Shown here: in pieces, positions 34,538 to 45,851 of the stretch
How the letters are laid out: every line of letters begins with the position of its first letter
Numbering within the stretch: position 1 is the stretch's first letter
NCBI GenBank assembly: GCA_036365145.1
Contig: JAEOAD010001365.1
Coordinates: 2,997,001 to 3,061,000, forward strand
Length of the DNA: 64,000 nt
Direction: 5' to 3'
Source of the DNA: Orientallactaga sibirica
Lineage: Eukaryota > Chordata > Mammalia > Rodentia > Dipodidae
Notes under the pieces: model-generated
Databases searched by the model: none
What the model was told of the DNA's origin: nothing
What the model saw: only the letters and a program-made list of their open reading frames with translations
Program-made: the position numbers and the translations under genes

Positions 34538-36146
34538 AGGGCTGGAGAGATGGCTTAGCAGGTAAGCACTTGCCTGTGAAGCCTAAGGACCCCAGTTTGA
34601 GGCCCACTTCTCCAGTACCCATGTAAACCAGATGCACAAGGGGGCGCATGTATCTGTAGTTCATTTGCAGGGCTGGAGGCCCTGGTGCACCCATTATCTC
34701 TCTGTGTATTGCTAATAAATAAGTAAAAATAAACAAAATTTTAAAAATAAATAAAAGCTGGGCACGGTGGCGCACACCTTTAATCCAAGCACTCGGGAGG
34801 CAGAGGTAAGAGAATCGCTGTGAGTTCAAGGCCACCCTGAGACTACATAGTGAATTCCAGGTCAGCCTGGGCTAGAGCAAGACCTTACCTTGTAAAACCA
34901 AAGATAAATAAATAAATAAGTCTAGCCCAGGCAGACTTGGAATTCACTATGTAGTCTCAGGGTGGCCTTGAACTCACAGCGATCCCCCTACCTCTGCCTC
35001 TCCAGTGCTGGGATTAAAGGCGTGCACCACCACGCCCGGCAATAGCTGTATTTTAACATGACTGATAATAAGCTTTTTCAAAGCCTAGCAACAGCAATCG
35101 ATTTCTAGCCTAGTCTTGGAAAGAGAAAGCCTGTTTAGTCCATTATGTACAAAAGCCATGGAAATATTCCAATTATCCTAATCAGGATTTTAGCAAACAC
35201 AGCCAATTCAAAATCCAAATTACAACAATAAGCATTCCCAGCCCAGTGTGGCAGTGCACTGCCTGCAGTCCTAGTACTTGGAAGGCTGAGGCAAGAAGAC
35301 TGAGGTTTAGAGGCCAGCATAGGCTACTCAGAGATACACTCTTTTGCAAAATCAAAAATTAGAAAATAAGACTGGCACAGCAGCTCATGCCAGTAATCCC
35401 AGGAGGGATGGCAGGAGGATCGCTGCAACTGAGGCAGACCTGAACTACAAAGCAGATCCATTTGACTGCATTTCAATGTGAACAGCTATAAATACGGAAC
35501 TGAAAAACCAATTTCTCCTATAAACACATAAGACTCTTTACAAACCAGTGAGTCCATAGAATGCAACTCGAATGCTCATAAAGTTCTGTTACTGTTTGAA
35601 CAGTGTTCAGAACAGAACACATACAGGGCGTTGTGCATGCTAGGTAAATGCATGACCACCGTGCTGTATTCTAGCCCCTCATTATTATGTGTATGTATAA
35701 TGTGTATGGACACGCACACACCACAGCATGCATGTGGAGGTCAGAAGACCACCTTAGGGTGTTTGTTTTCTTTTGACAGAGTCTCTGTGTGTAGTTTTGT
35801 CGCTGCTGCTTGAGAGCATCCAGATTATCTTGGCTCTGCCTCCCATTGCCATAGGTGCATTGATTACAGTCACCACACAGTTTGCATCTGGCTTTATGTG
35901 GGCACTGAGAAGGACTGAACTCAGGTCAACAGGCTTGCAAGCAAGTGGCTTTAACCATGGAGCCACCCCCTCAGTCCCTCACTAAGTATTCTTAACAGTA
36001 TGGTATTTGGAAATTAGTTTCCAATTTGAAAATTTAAGGACAAAATATACAATATAAACGGGTTTGTTTAAGTTTTTTTTGGCACTGGGGACTGAACCCA
36101 AGGCTGCACACATGCTAAACATTAACATTGAGCTACAACTCCAGTT
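34538..36146. repeat. SINE cluster upstream of unassigned intron
   Basis: ID+ 34538-34750, B1+ 34757-34915, B1- 34917-35040 (inverted, abutting), old B1+ 35240-35360, B1-like 35365-35460, ID- 35610-35680, B4-like minus 35680-35975, ID- 36075-36146. The stretches 35041-35239 and 35461-35609 are unassigned. Confidence 0.7.
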
Positions 36147-36323
36147 ACTTAATAACCCTGTAACCTACTTACTTAAAGTGAAAGCAGTTCAGCTCAGCAA
36201 GCACAAAGTTTTACAAGAGTATCCACAGAAACAGGATAAAAGCTATCAGTGCCATGGTCTGGGAGGAATCAAGCCAGTATTCTCCCTGACCTCTGGAATA
36301 CAGTGACACAAAAGGTACTCTAC

Positions 36324-36812
36324 CTCCATGTCCTGCAGACTGAATTCCTTCTGGTCGGTAAGACTGGCGGCCCCAGCGCTGAGCTCCATCAGCATCTTGG
36401 CAATCTCGGGCTTGATGGCTGACGTCAACCGGCTGGCTGCTTCCATGACATGCTCCTGCACATCTTTGAGCTGCATGGCGGCCTTGGAGTAGTGAGAATT
36501 CCTGAATACAGTGCTGAAGAGATCTGTGAGGAAAGTACTGGCGCGGCAGAAGACGTTGAGAGCATCCAGGTACTTAGAGATGCCCTGCTGGATGTCAGCA
36601 ATGGGAGTGGAGTGGGGCACAGCATGGTGGCAGCTGCCTGCAGTGGTCAGACTGCCCAGGGGAGCAGAGGTGGATGTCAGGGGAGCACTCAGCGCTCGGC
36701 CCAGCTCAGGCATCGGGTACTGCTGGTGCTGCTGCACCTTCTGCTTGGACCCGCCAAGCAGGAAGCGCCGCTTGTAGTCCATTTTGCTGTCCTGGGCACT
36801 GCAGCAGTACAT
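36324..36812 (-). CDS. GARRE1: GARRE1 first coding exon, codons 1-163
   Basis: This exon gives 163 codons from ATG at 36812 to a GAG codon followed by the donor gtagag. The protein starts MYCCSAQDSKMDYKRRFLLG, has a low-complexity Ser/Thr/Ala/Pro linker (about residues 37-65), then a hydrophobic helical stretch (TPIADIQQGISKYLDAL, FLTDLFSTVFRN, VMEAASRLTSAIKPEIAKML) and ends KEFSLQDME. I chose this Met because it matches the remembered human N-terminus. The frame stays open 33 codons further upstream, but that part looks like 5'UTR and intron. A possible 3' splice site (tagctacag) puts the exon's 5' edge near 36876, leaving about 64 nt of 5'UTR; this edge is uncertain. The exon is free of repeats, unlike its surroundings. 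In the family this region is the start of the conserved N-terminal domain. Confidence 0.95.
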
Positions 36813-36876
36813 GCGGGTGGGAAAGTGTCCCAGGGCCGGGAGCAGCTCAGGGTTCTGAGTTCTTTTTTCCCCAAAA

Positions 36877-37569
36877 CTGTAGCTAAGTATAAAAATAGTG
36901 GAGTTCTGCAAATCTAGCTTTTAAAAAAGGCATTTCCATGAGGCAGGTGACCATGTGATCCAACATAGAGGTGAGAAGGACAACAGGCTTATATAATTAG
37001 TATTTTCAGTGTAGGAAGGACCACTGACCAAAAAATAAGCGTCCAAATGTTGTTAGAAGAACTGCTTAGCATTCTACTCTTAGTAAAAAGATGCTTGTTG
37101 AAAAAATGTTCACTTATAATTGCTTTGCAATATTTTGGTATTTATATTTACAATGGCAGAAAAATAACTTAACTTTTTAAAATGCAATATAATGTATCTT
37201 CAATATATGAAAAAAGTTAGAACCACAAGCTGGTCAACAGCAGTTTAGAAAGCAGGACAGGGCTGCCTCACCAAGTCCTGAAGAAGAGCAAACCTCTGCA
37301 GGGTTCTGACAGAGCCGGCCCGTCAGATCCACTCCCCTGCAAAGCTAAAAACTTCAAAACCTCTTGTAATGTTCTCTGAAGACAAGTTTTCCCTAAACAT
37401 GGCATTTGTTATATCTTCTCTTTCCTTTTGCTTGGCTGAGGTAGCAGTTTCCTTGGAACATTAATAAGAAGTGCTTCCAGACCAGGTTGGCCCTCAGTTG
37501 TAGAGTCTGAAGCAAGAAGCATAGATGTATTCATAAGGCCTCTAAGTCATTTCCTGTAAGGGGAAAAAG
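36877..37569. other. GARRE1 intron 1 proximal sequence, unassigned
   Basis: About 690 bp just upstream of the initiator exon. No repeat is recognised, and no second exon or promoter motif is convincing. Confidence 0.4.
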
Positions 37570-38279
37570 AAGACAAAATCAGAACATGGTGAGATAAAGC
37601 CCTAGGTCAACGAGAAACATGGGCTCCTGCGATATCACCTACAGAAGTAGGTGCGACACAGAATCACATTCAACCTGCAGAAGCAGGACAAGACAAAGCT
37701 CAACTACAAAGTAGTGATACTCAGAAATTCCCAAGGTTGGTGTAAGACCCCATGATCAAAGATAGCCACGCCTGAGCTGCAGAACAGAAACCAAGCTGGA
37801 GTTGAGCTGAAAGGCTTCTCCCTGCTAACTAGCTGTAGAATACTGGCAAGTACTATGTACCCTGCTGGAGAAGAAAAGTCACCAATGTCCTTAACCAACA
37901 GTGGACCCTGCAAGTTACAAGGCTGGCCAGCCAGGACCAATGTGCCAACATGGTGACATGTCTGTTATGGTGGAAACCAATTGTTCTCTGATTGGATGTG
38001 AAGCCTGCTCCACAGCAGGGGGTTGGGAGGTGGGGTAGGAGTCAAGTCTGATCCTGAAAACCTAGTCAAAAGCCTATGGCTGGGGATCCCTAAAGGGGGG
38101 AAGCTACTTCTGTTGTTTGGCTAAATGGACATATTATGCCCACCACGTTATCCTCTAACCACTTCTGTTTGTGCCCATATATTAATGCTACTCTCACTCT
38201 TGGTTAGAGGAGCTTCTCTTTTCAGATGCTGGTGACCATTGGGACATCACAAAACTCATCAAAGTGCTGAGAAGAAGTG
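37570..38279 (+). mobile_element. L1 3'UTR fragment
   Basis: The right end (cccatatattaatgctactc, ggagcttctcttttcagatg) matches, in reverse orientation, 50455-50538 of the L1 3' end on the other side of the window. The preceding part, back to about 37570, is probably the more upstream 3'UTR; that extent is inference. It is truncated before the poly-A end. Confidence 0.5.
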
Positions 38280-38280
38280 G

Positions 38281-38945
38281 TGCCAGGCGTGGTGGTGCAC
38301 ACCTTTAATCCCAGCACTTGGGAGGCAGAGGTAGGAGGATCACTGTGAGTTCAAAGGCAGCCTGGGACCACAGAGTGACTTCTAAGTCAGCCTGGGCTAC
38401 AGCAAAACCCTACCTTGGCAAACAAACAAACAAACAAACAAAAAGAAATAACAGTGGCATATTCAGCACTAAGTGAGACATCTCTATCATATCCAAGGCA
38501 GAAATTACTTTTCTTTTTTTTCCTCGAGGTAGGGTCCCACTCTAGCCTAGACTGACCTGCAAACTCATTCTATACCTAGCCCAGAAATTTTTAAAAATTT
38601 ATTTGGGAAGCTGGGCATGGTGGCACACACCTTTAATCCCAATACTTGGGAGGCAGAATAGGAGGATTGCTGTGAGTTCAAGGCCACCTTGAGACTACAT
38701 AGTGAATTCCAGTCAGCCTGGGCTACAGCAAGACCCTACCTTGAAACCCCCCCCAAAAAAAAATTATTTGGGGGCTGAAGAGATGGCTTAGCAGTTAAGG
38801 CACTTGTCTGCAAAGCCAATGGACCCAGCTTCAATTCCCCAGGACCCACATAAGCCAAATGCACAAGGTGGCACATGCATGTGGAGTTTGTTTGCAGTAG
38901 CTAGAGGCCCTAGGGTACCCATTCTCTCTATCTGCCTCTCTCAAA

Positions 38946-38988
<43 letters not shown>

Positions 38989-39845
38989 AAATAAATTCTC
39001 TGGGTTGGAGGAATGGCTTAGTGGTTAAGGTGTTTGCCTGCAAAGCCAAAGGACCCAGGTTCGATTCCCCAGGACCTACGTTAGCCAGATGAACAAGGGG
39101 CGCACGTGTCTGCAGTGCCTAGAGGCCCTAGTGTGCCCATTTTCTCTCTTTTTCTGTCAAATAAATAAATAAATAAAAATATTTTTAATATAAATTCTCT
39201 TTAAAAAACAGGCTAGGCGTAGTGGCACAGGCCTTTAATCCCAGCACTCAGGAGACAGAGGTAAGAGTATCACTGTGAGTTTGAGGCCCTGAGACTACAT
39301 AGTGAATTCCAGGTCAGCCTAGGCTAGAGCAAGACCCTACCTTAAAAAACAAACAAAAAAATTATTTATTTTTGCTTGTGTGTGTGTGTGATGCAGTATA
39401 TTCATGTGTATGTGCCCTAGTGGCACCCATGGTACACTTGCCTGAAGCAGGGTGCCCTCCTTGCAATGGCTAGAGCAATCACTCTTCCACCCCTTCTTAT
39501 TTAAGCTAGAGTCTCTTACTGAATCACTGGGAGCTTGCCAATGTTTATCAAGCTCGGGCAATTCTTGGGTCTCTGCTCCCATACTAGGATTGGGGTTACA
39601 CATGCGTGGCCATACCTAGTTTTGTTGGTGGGTACTAAGGATCAAACTCCCTGGCCCTGAAATTACTCGGACTTGCTATGAAACTGAAAAGAACCTTGTA
39701 GTTCTGATCCTTCAGCCTCCACCTCCCCAGTGCTGAGACTATGGATGTGCACCTCCGTGCTTGGTTCATGTGGTGCTAGGGATCAAACTCAGGCTTTGTG
39801 CATGCTAAGCAGGCACTGCCCCATGTGAACCACATTCCTGACCCC
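38281..39845. repeat. SINE cluster
   Basis: B1+ 38281-38440, B1- fragment 38508-38580, B1+ 38609-38760, ID+ 38770-38998 with a (TAAA)n tail at 38944-38990, ID+ 39002-39182, B1+ 39213-39360, B4-like minus 39365-39600, ID/B4-like minus 39620-39845. Confidence 0.8.
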
Positions 39846-40612
39846 AGAATGTTTCACTGTTAACCTCTGTCTTCCATAATTACCCTAGCACAGATAAAGT
39901 GAAAACATAACCCACTCAATAACCCACTGGAAGTCAAACATCACTTCCCTTAGCAGCACTTTGACAAGAATTAGTCACATGGTACCAATTCAACTACAAG
40001 ACAGGGTGGAAAATGTAGGAGAATGCATGGAATATGTTCAAGCATTAGTCAGCCATGGCTTCCTACTCAGTCTTGCGAAGACAGTTCTGACCAGGTGGCA
40101 AGAGCAATGCTGCCTTCACGGCTGGGAGGCTACAGTGCTGTACAATCCTCATAGTTGCTCTCCGGGGATAGCTCAGGCCCTCAGAGGCTGCTCCAAGACA
40201 TGGCTCTGCGTTCTGTCTAGGGACAGAGACTGGGAGATGGCAGTGAGGACAGGGTCACAGGTCCCCTGAGACACTGACAAAAGACCACTCTTGACCCACA
40301 TCTTAAGCCCCAAAGTCCCCAGTGGGCTTGGAACTGGAGCCCCAAGTGAAAAATCAACCGCCTTTCACATAGCCATGCTTCTCTCCTCAAGGAAGGTGCC
40401 TGCAGATGGAGGCACCAAAGGACTTTGTGAAAATTGAGCCTTGCTTCCTGCATCTATTCCAGCAGATCACCAAGCTATACAACTGGGGCATAAGGAGTCC
40501 CATAGACATTTTGCACCCCCACCACCCCACACGCCCCTGTATTCTCAAAGCATGATCCTTAGACCGTAAGCATTAGAGCAACAGTGCTCAAAGCCAAGAG
40601 TGTACCTGTTAT
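39846..40612. other. Unassigned unique sequence
   Basis: 767 bp without a recognised repeat. A 102-codon plus-strand frame (39961-40269) has no recognisable domain and no support as a gene. Confidence 0.4.
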
Positions 40613-40760
40613 GGGCTTAATGTTAGTTTTCACACAAGTCCTATGTTGAAACTAATTTCCAGTGCTATGCCATAGAAGTAGAAGGGAGAGGTAATTAGTC
40701 CTGGGGTAGAGCCCTCTTAAATGGGACAAGTGCCCTTATTTTAAAATTCTGTCTGTATGT
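40613..40760 (+). mobile_element. MaLR LTR 5' fragment
   Basis: tgttatgggcttaatgttag, 'ctatgttgaaactaatttcc' and 'gagccctcttaaatgggaca' follow the 5' half of MLT1/MST LTRs. Confidence 0.55.
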
Positions 40761-40787
40761 TACAGTAGTGTACAAAGGATGCCCATA

Positions 40788-42170
40788 GCCAGGCACAGTG
40801 GCGTACACCTTTAATCCCAGCACTCAGGAGGCAGAGGTAGGAGAATCTCCGTGAGTTCAAGGCCACCCTGAGACTATGTAGTGAATTCCAGGTCAGCCTG
40901 GACTAGAGTGAGACTCTACCTGAAAAAAACAAAAACAAACAAAAAAGGGCTGGGGAAATGGTTTAGTGGTTAAGGGGTTTGCCTGCAAAGCCTAGGAACC
41001 CCTGTTTAATTCCCCAGGACTCACGTAAACCAGATGCATAAGGAGATGAATGTGTCTGGAGTTCGTTTGCAGTGGCTGGAGGCCCTGGTGCACCCAGTCT
41101 CCCTTTCTCTCTGCCTCTTCCTCTCTCTCTCTCAAATAAATACATACATAAATAAAATATTTTTTAAAAAGAAAATTTCAAACACATAGCAGAAAATGAC
41201 ATTTTAGTAGTTTTAATCACGTAGCTTCAACACAGTAACTTTTCCCAAAGATTCTCAGTAGATTAAAATTAAACTCAGGGGCTGGGGAAGATGGCTCAGT
41301 GGTTAAAGCCTGCCAGCCCAGGTTCAATTCCCCAGTATTCACATAAAGTCAGGTGCATAAAGTGGTGCATACATATGAAGTTCATCTGCAGCAGCAATAG
41401 GCCCTAGCATGCCCATTCTCTCTCTGTCTCTGATAGATGATGGACAGATGGAACAGAGGGAGGGAGGGAGGGAGGGAAGAAGGAAGGAAAAATTTTTTTC
41501 TTTTTTTTTCCAGGTCAGGCTGACCTGGAATTCACTATGGAGTCTCAGGGTGGCCGCGAACTCACGGCGATCCTCCTACCTCTGCCTCCCGAGTGCTGGG
41601 ATTAAAGGTGTGCGCCGCCACGCACGGCAAAAAAATATTTTTTTTCAAAATTCATTTCTACAAAGCAACAACATGTATTTCAATTTTTTTTTAATGCTTG
41701 AAACTACACAGAGACCCAAGAATTCAGTCTATGAAGATTTTCTTGTGCTCCTAATATGAAAGTGGCCAGTCATCTTGAGAAAATCTCCTGTAGCATTTCC
41801 CTTAAAGAGGGTACTGAGCTCAGTGGGAATAAGAGAGTGACCTTGGAGGTCTGACCTGCTGGTGAAACCTGGTCCTGCCACTTACCAACAGCGAGAACCT
41901 CAGCAAGTTCCTTGGCCTCTGTCTTACTCAGTGGTTGTCTATAAAATAGGGATCCCAAGGGCTAGAGAGATGGCTTAGTAGTTAAGGTGCTTGCCTACGA
42001 AGCCAAAGGACCCAGGTTCAATTCCCCAGGACCCATGTAAGCCAGATGCACAACGTGGCGCATGTGTCTGGAGTTCGTTTGCAGCATCTGGAGGCATGGG
42101 TGTGCCCGTCTTCCTTCTCCACCCTCTTTGTCAAATAAATAAATAAAACTAAAATATTTTTAAAAGAATA
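40788..42170. repeat. SINE cluster with MIR-
   Basis: B1+ 40788-40946, ID+ 40947-41160, ID+ 41278-41435 followed by (GGGA)n 41458-41490, B1- 41500-41628, MIR- 41845-41955 (ctggtcctgccacttacc and taaaatagggatccc), ID+ 41958-42170. The stretch 41629-41844 is unassigned. Confidence 0.8.
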
Positions 42171-42387
42171 GGGAATCCCCCCCAAAAAAAATAAAATAAA
42201 TAAAAGAATAAGGATTCCCAACAGTGACCACTGGTAGTTACGTGAGGCACACATTAAGCACTAAATACTTGATATTGTTCAACACAAGACAAAAGTAAGA
42301 AAGAAGGTCTTGTTATCAACACTTGTCTGGAAAAAATGTTAGGGACAAACAGTCTTGTTGAGTTACTCAACCGCTAAACCAAAAAGA

Positions 42388-42776
42388 AATCAGAAGAGAC
42401 AGAGGTGCGCTCACCACTGAAACATCTCTAACACACCTTCCCAGGCTCAGGATCCACTGCGGAAGAGGGGGCGGAAAGAATATAAGAGCTAAAGGAAGGG
42501 TAGGACTCCTTACAACGTGCTCCTCCAGACACAAAATGGCCTGGATATCCATGAACTCGCAGTGCCTGACACTACCTACACAAGACCATCATAACAGGAG
42601 GAAAAGATCATGTCATCAAACTGAAAAGAGAGACTGATTTGGGGAGGAGGGGAGGAATGGGACATGATGGAGAGTGAAGTTTCAAAGGGGAATGTGGGGA
42701 GAGGGAGGGAATTACCATGGGATATTGTCTACAATTGTGGAACTTGTCAATAAAAAAAAATAATAAAAATAATTAA
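42388..42776 (+). mobile_element. L1 3' end with A-rich tail
   Basis: Matches 50085-50460 in reverse orientation: 'acaaaatggcctggatatcc', 'agaccatcataacaggagga', 'accatgggatattgtctaca', then a (TAA)n-like tail. The pairing of two copies in opposite orientation, plus the A-tail, identifies an L1-like 3' end specific to this lineage. Confidence 0.7.
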
Positions 42777-42792
42777 GAGAAAAGAAAAAAGA

Positions 42793-43165
42793 AGCCAGGC
42801 ATGGTGGTGCACACCTTTAATCCCAGCACTAGGGAGACAGAAGTAGCAGGACTGCCATGAGTTCAAGGCCACCCTGAGACTACAAAATGAATTCCAGGTC
42901 AGCCTAGGCTAGAGTGAGACCTTACCTCAAAAAAAAAAAAAAAAAGGGCTGGAGAGATGGCATAGTGGTTAAGGCACATGCCTGCAAAGCCTAAGGATCC
43001 CGGTTCAATTCTCCAGGTCCCACGTAAGCCAGCTGCATTAGGGGGTGCACGGGTCTGGAGTTATACACAGTGGCTATGGGCTCTGGCATACCCATTCTAC
43101 TCTCCCTCTCTCTGTCTCTAATAAATAAATAAAAATAAATCCTTTAAAAAAAACAAACAAATAAA
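42793..43165 (+). repeat. B1+ and ID+ SINEs
   Basis: B1+ 42793-42945 followed directly by ID+ 42946-43165. The stretch 43166-43586 is unassigned apart from an ID-like remnant on minus at 43305-43388. Confidence 0.85.
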
Positions 43166-43586
43166 AATACATAAATAAATCTACCTACCCCAGAGCAGGA
43201 GATATTACATGCTTTGGGACATACAATTTCTACTACGTAACTATAAAGAGAAATATTTGACAAAAAATTGTTTTCCGTGTTCACAAATCATAACAATCAA
43301 TGTTCTTTTATGTGTGTGTGTGATGCTTAGGATCAAACTCAGTCTCATGACAGGGGATAAATGCTCTCCCACTGACCACTCTCAGCCAGGAAACAGTCTT
43401 AAGTCTGCTTCCTTCATTAAGCCAACACAGATGGAACAAGCAGTCCTGTTGCCAGCAGTGGTGCTGCACAAAGGAGCTTCCTTTCAGAACAGCAGCATAT
43501 GAACTTACCTCCACATTCTCCCCATACCCCAGAGGCAGGGCCATGGCAAGCTAACAGTTAAGGTTAAGGAAGACAGAACACATGGG

Positions 43587-44110
43587 AAACTGAATGTAAT
43601 CTACGGTAGTCTACAGCAGAAACTGAATGTAATCTACAGTAGTCTACAGCAGAAACTGAATGTAATCTACAGTAGTCTACAGCAGAAACTGAATGTAATC
43701 TACAGCAGAAACTGAATGTAATCTACGGTAGTCTACAGCAGAAACTGAATGTAATCTACAGCAGAAACTGAATGTAATCTACGGTAGTCTACAGCAGAAA
43801 CTGAATGTAATCTACAGCAGAAACTGAATGTAATCTACAGCAGAAACTGAATGTAATCTACGGTAGTCTACAGCAGAAACTGAATGTAATCTACAGCAGA
43901 AACTGAATGTAATCTACGGTAGTCTACAGCAGAAACTGAATGTAATCTACAGCAGAAACTGAATGTAATCTACGGTAGTCTACAGCAGAAACTGAATGTA
44001 ATCTACAGCAGAAACTGAATGTAATCTACGGTAGTCTACAGCAGAAACTGAATGTAATCTACAGTAGTCTACAGCAGAAACTGAATGTTTTCTACGGTAG
44101 TCTACAACAG
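43587..44110. repeat. Two-unit minisatellite, 18 repeats
   Basis: 18 tandem units starting aaactgaatgtaatctac. Eleven long units are 33 bp (the core plus ggtagtctacagcag, or agtagtctacagcag in three). Seven short units are 23 bp (the core plus agcag). Order: L L' L' S L S L S S L S L S L S L L' L. The lengths sum exactly to 524 bp. Short units equal long units minus 10 bp between two 'ctac' copies. Flanks are unique sequence. Confidence 0.97.
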
Positions 44111-44960
44111 AAACTGGCCACTTCCTCTATCACAGAGCCAAAAGAGGACAAAAAGCACAGTTCTCCTTCCTAGAGATGCTGGCTAAGTGCCGGGCTTTGA
44201 GCAGGCAGGTTCAGCAGTGAGGGTGGAAAACAGCTAATCAGCTTGAGCTCATCCGCACTTCCCACTTGGCCAGTGCATCCGTCAGCTCCCACTAAGGCAA
44301 AAGGATGCTGAGGGAACAGGAGCCTCTTGTCAGTCACCAACAAAGAGCCCCAGATTCCCCCTCCCCAGGTAGGGTCTCACTCTGGCCCAGGCTGACCTGG
44401 AATACACTATGTGGTCTCAGGTGGCCTCCAACTCACAACAATCCTCCTACCTCTGCCTCCTGAGTGCTGGTATTAAAGTCGTGGCCACCACATGCGGCTT
44501 TAGCCCCAGATTTTTGTTTGCTGGTTTGGTGTGGAGGATGGAATCAAGGGCCTTGCGTGAGCTGTGGCTAGGCAAGTGCCAGACCACTGAGCTACACTTC
44601 AGCCCAATAACCAAGTTCTTCACTAATAATAATCACCAGATACCAAAGGTCAACCAAGAGGACAAGACAACCAAGAGGGACAGCAGATCAGTGTGAAAAG
44701 AAATACGACAAAAGGAGGACATGGGCGGGGACTATGACCAAATTACAGCATGTATTCATGCATGAAAATTCTCAAAAAAGAAGAAAAATAGGGGCTGAGG
44801 AGATGGCTCAGTGGTTAAAGGTGCTTCCAAGCAAAGCCTGTTGGCCTGGGTTCAATTCCCCAGCCACCCACATAAAGCCAAATCAGTGGGTGTCTGCAGT
44901 ATTAAGAGACCCTGACATACACGCATGTGCCTACACTCGTAAGTAAATAAATTTAAAGCA
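44111..44960. repeat. Unassigned 250 bp, then SINEs
   Basis: 44111-44365 is unassigned. B1- 44366-44501, ID-like minus 44520-44605, ID+ 44791-44960. Confidence 0.7.
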
Positions 44961-44963
44961 AAA

Positions 44964-45213
44964 TATAGCAGACAGCCCCAGGTTGCTGGGATGAACTTCC
45001 AAACCAGGCACAGTTATAGAGGGATATTTACTGAAGCTTACATAATGGCAGAAGATGGCCCACCTTCACAGGTCCAAGCAGAGAGAGAAAGAGCTACAAG
45101 CCACCAATAGCTAGCAAACACACGTAGGAACTCCAGGCAGAGCTCAAGCACTCTGCATATCTTTACAATGGAATTCCTGATCCACCCGCACAGCTTAGGG
45201 CTGGACCCACAGC
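44964..45213 (-). mobile_element. Partial MaLR-like LTR
   Basis: gatgaacttccaaaccaggc followed by acagttatagagg is the reverse complement of the 3' part of the LTR at 25610-25956. It is truncated where an ID+ begins at about 45216. Confidence 0.6.
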
Positions 45214-45215
45214 CA

Positions 45216-45813
45216 CAACAGTTCAACGTGCTTGTCTGCAAAGCCTGAAAGCCTGACAGTCTGGGTTCAATTCCTCAGTACCCACATAGAGCCAGATGCA
45301 CAAAGTGGCATGTGTCTGGAGTTTGTTTGCAGTGGCAGGAGGCCCTGCAGGTGTGCCCATATTCACTCTTTTTGTCTGCATCTTTCTGTGTGTGTGTGTC
45401 TCTCTCTCTCAAATAAATTTTAAAAATATGTATTTTTTTAAAAATAAATGAAAAAAAAAACTGAAGTTTTTTCTTATTCTGGTTCTCAAGGTAGGGTCTT
45501 GCTCTACCCCAGAGTGATCTGGAATTACTATGTAGTCTCAGGGTGGCCTCGAACTCTCAGCAATCCTCCCACCTCTGCCTCCTGAGTGCTGGGATTAAAG
45601 GCGCATGCCACCAAACCTGGCTGAAAAGATTTTTGAATGACATTCTATGAGATTTGAAATGATAGTTCCTTCTTAAAACAAAAGCAAGAAATCTAGAAAG
45701 GAACCAGGAAAAAAGAAATAATTCTTAGAAATAAGAACTATGACTACCATGGCGAAAGACCAAGGAAGAAACGTTAACAGAAGTAGAGTAGACATAGGGT
45801 ACAAATCATTTTG

Positions 45814-45851
<38 letters not shown>

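Larger units (their letters stand above)
1..36876 (-). other. GARRE1: GARRE1 gene body, partial (5' coding third)
   Basis: Five minus-strand exons match, in order and frame, the N-terminal third of GARRE1/KIAA0355 as I remember the human protein. Introns in transcript order are 27.3 kb (9020-36323), 2.95 kb (5857-8809), 825 bp (4891-5715) and 122 bp (4673-4794). Downstream exons, which in human continue with HTMLQLMKEAG, are not found in 1-4510 and must lie outside the window. No CpG island or first exon is evident to the right, so the transcription start is probably beyond 64000. Family knowledge: GARRE1 is a RAC1/RHOG effector associated with the CCR4-NOT deadenylase and P-bodies. It carries a conserved N-terminal region of unknown function (DUF4745). 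Confidence 0.93.

Noticed and set aside
36813..36911. Upstream in-frame extension of the GARRE1 initiator exon (33 codons)
   Set aside because: It crosses a likely 3' splice site and the downstream Met matches the remembered N-terminus, so it is treated as 5'UTR and intron.
39961..40269. 102-codon plus-strand frame in unique sequence
   Set aside because: No recognisable motif and no acceptor/donor pair; on the strand opposite to GARRE1.
43587..44110. Regular repeats resembling a CRISPR array
   Set aside because: Units are contiguous with no unique spacers, in a mammalian genome; this is a minisatellite.
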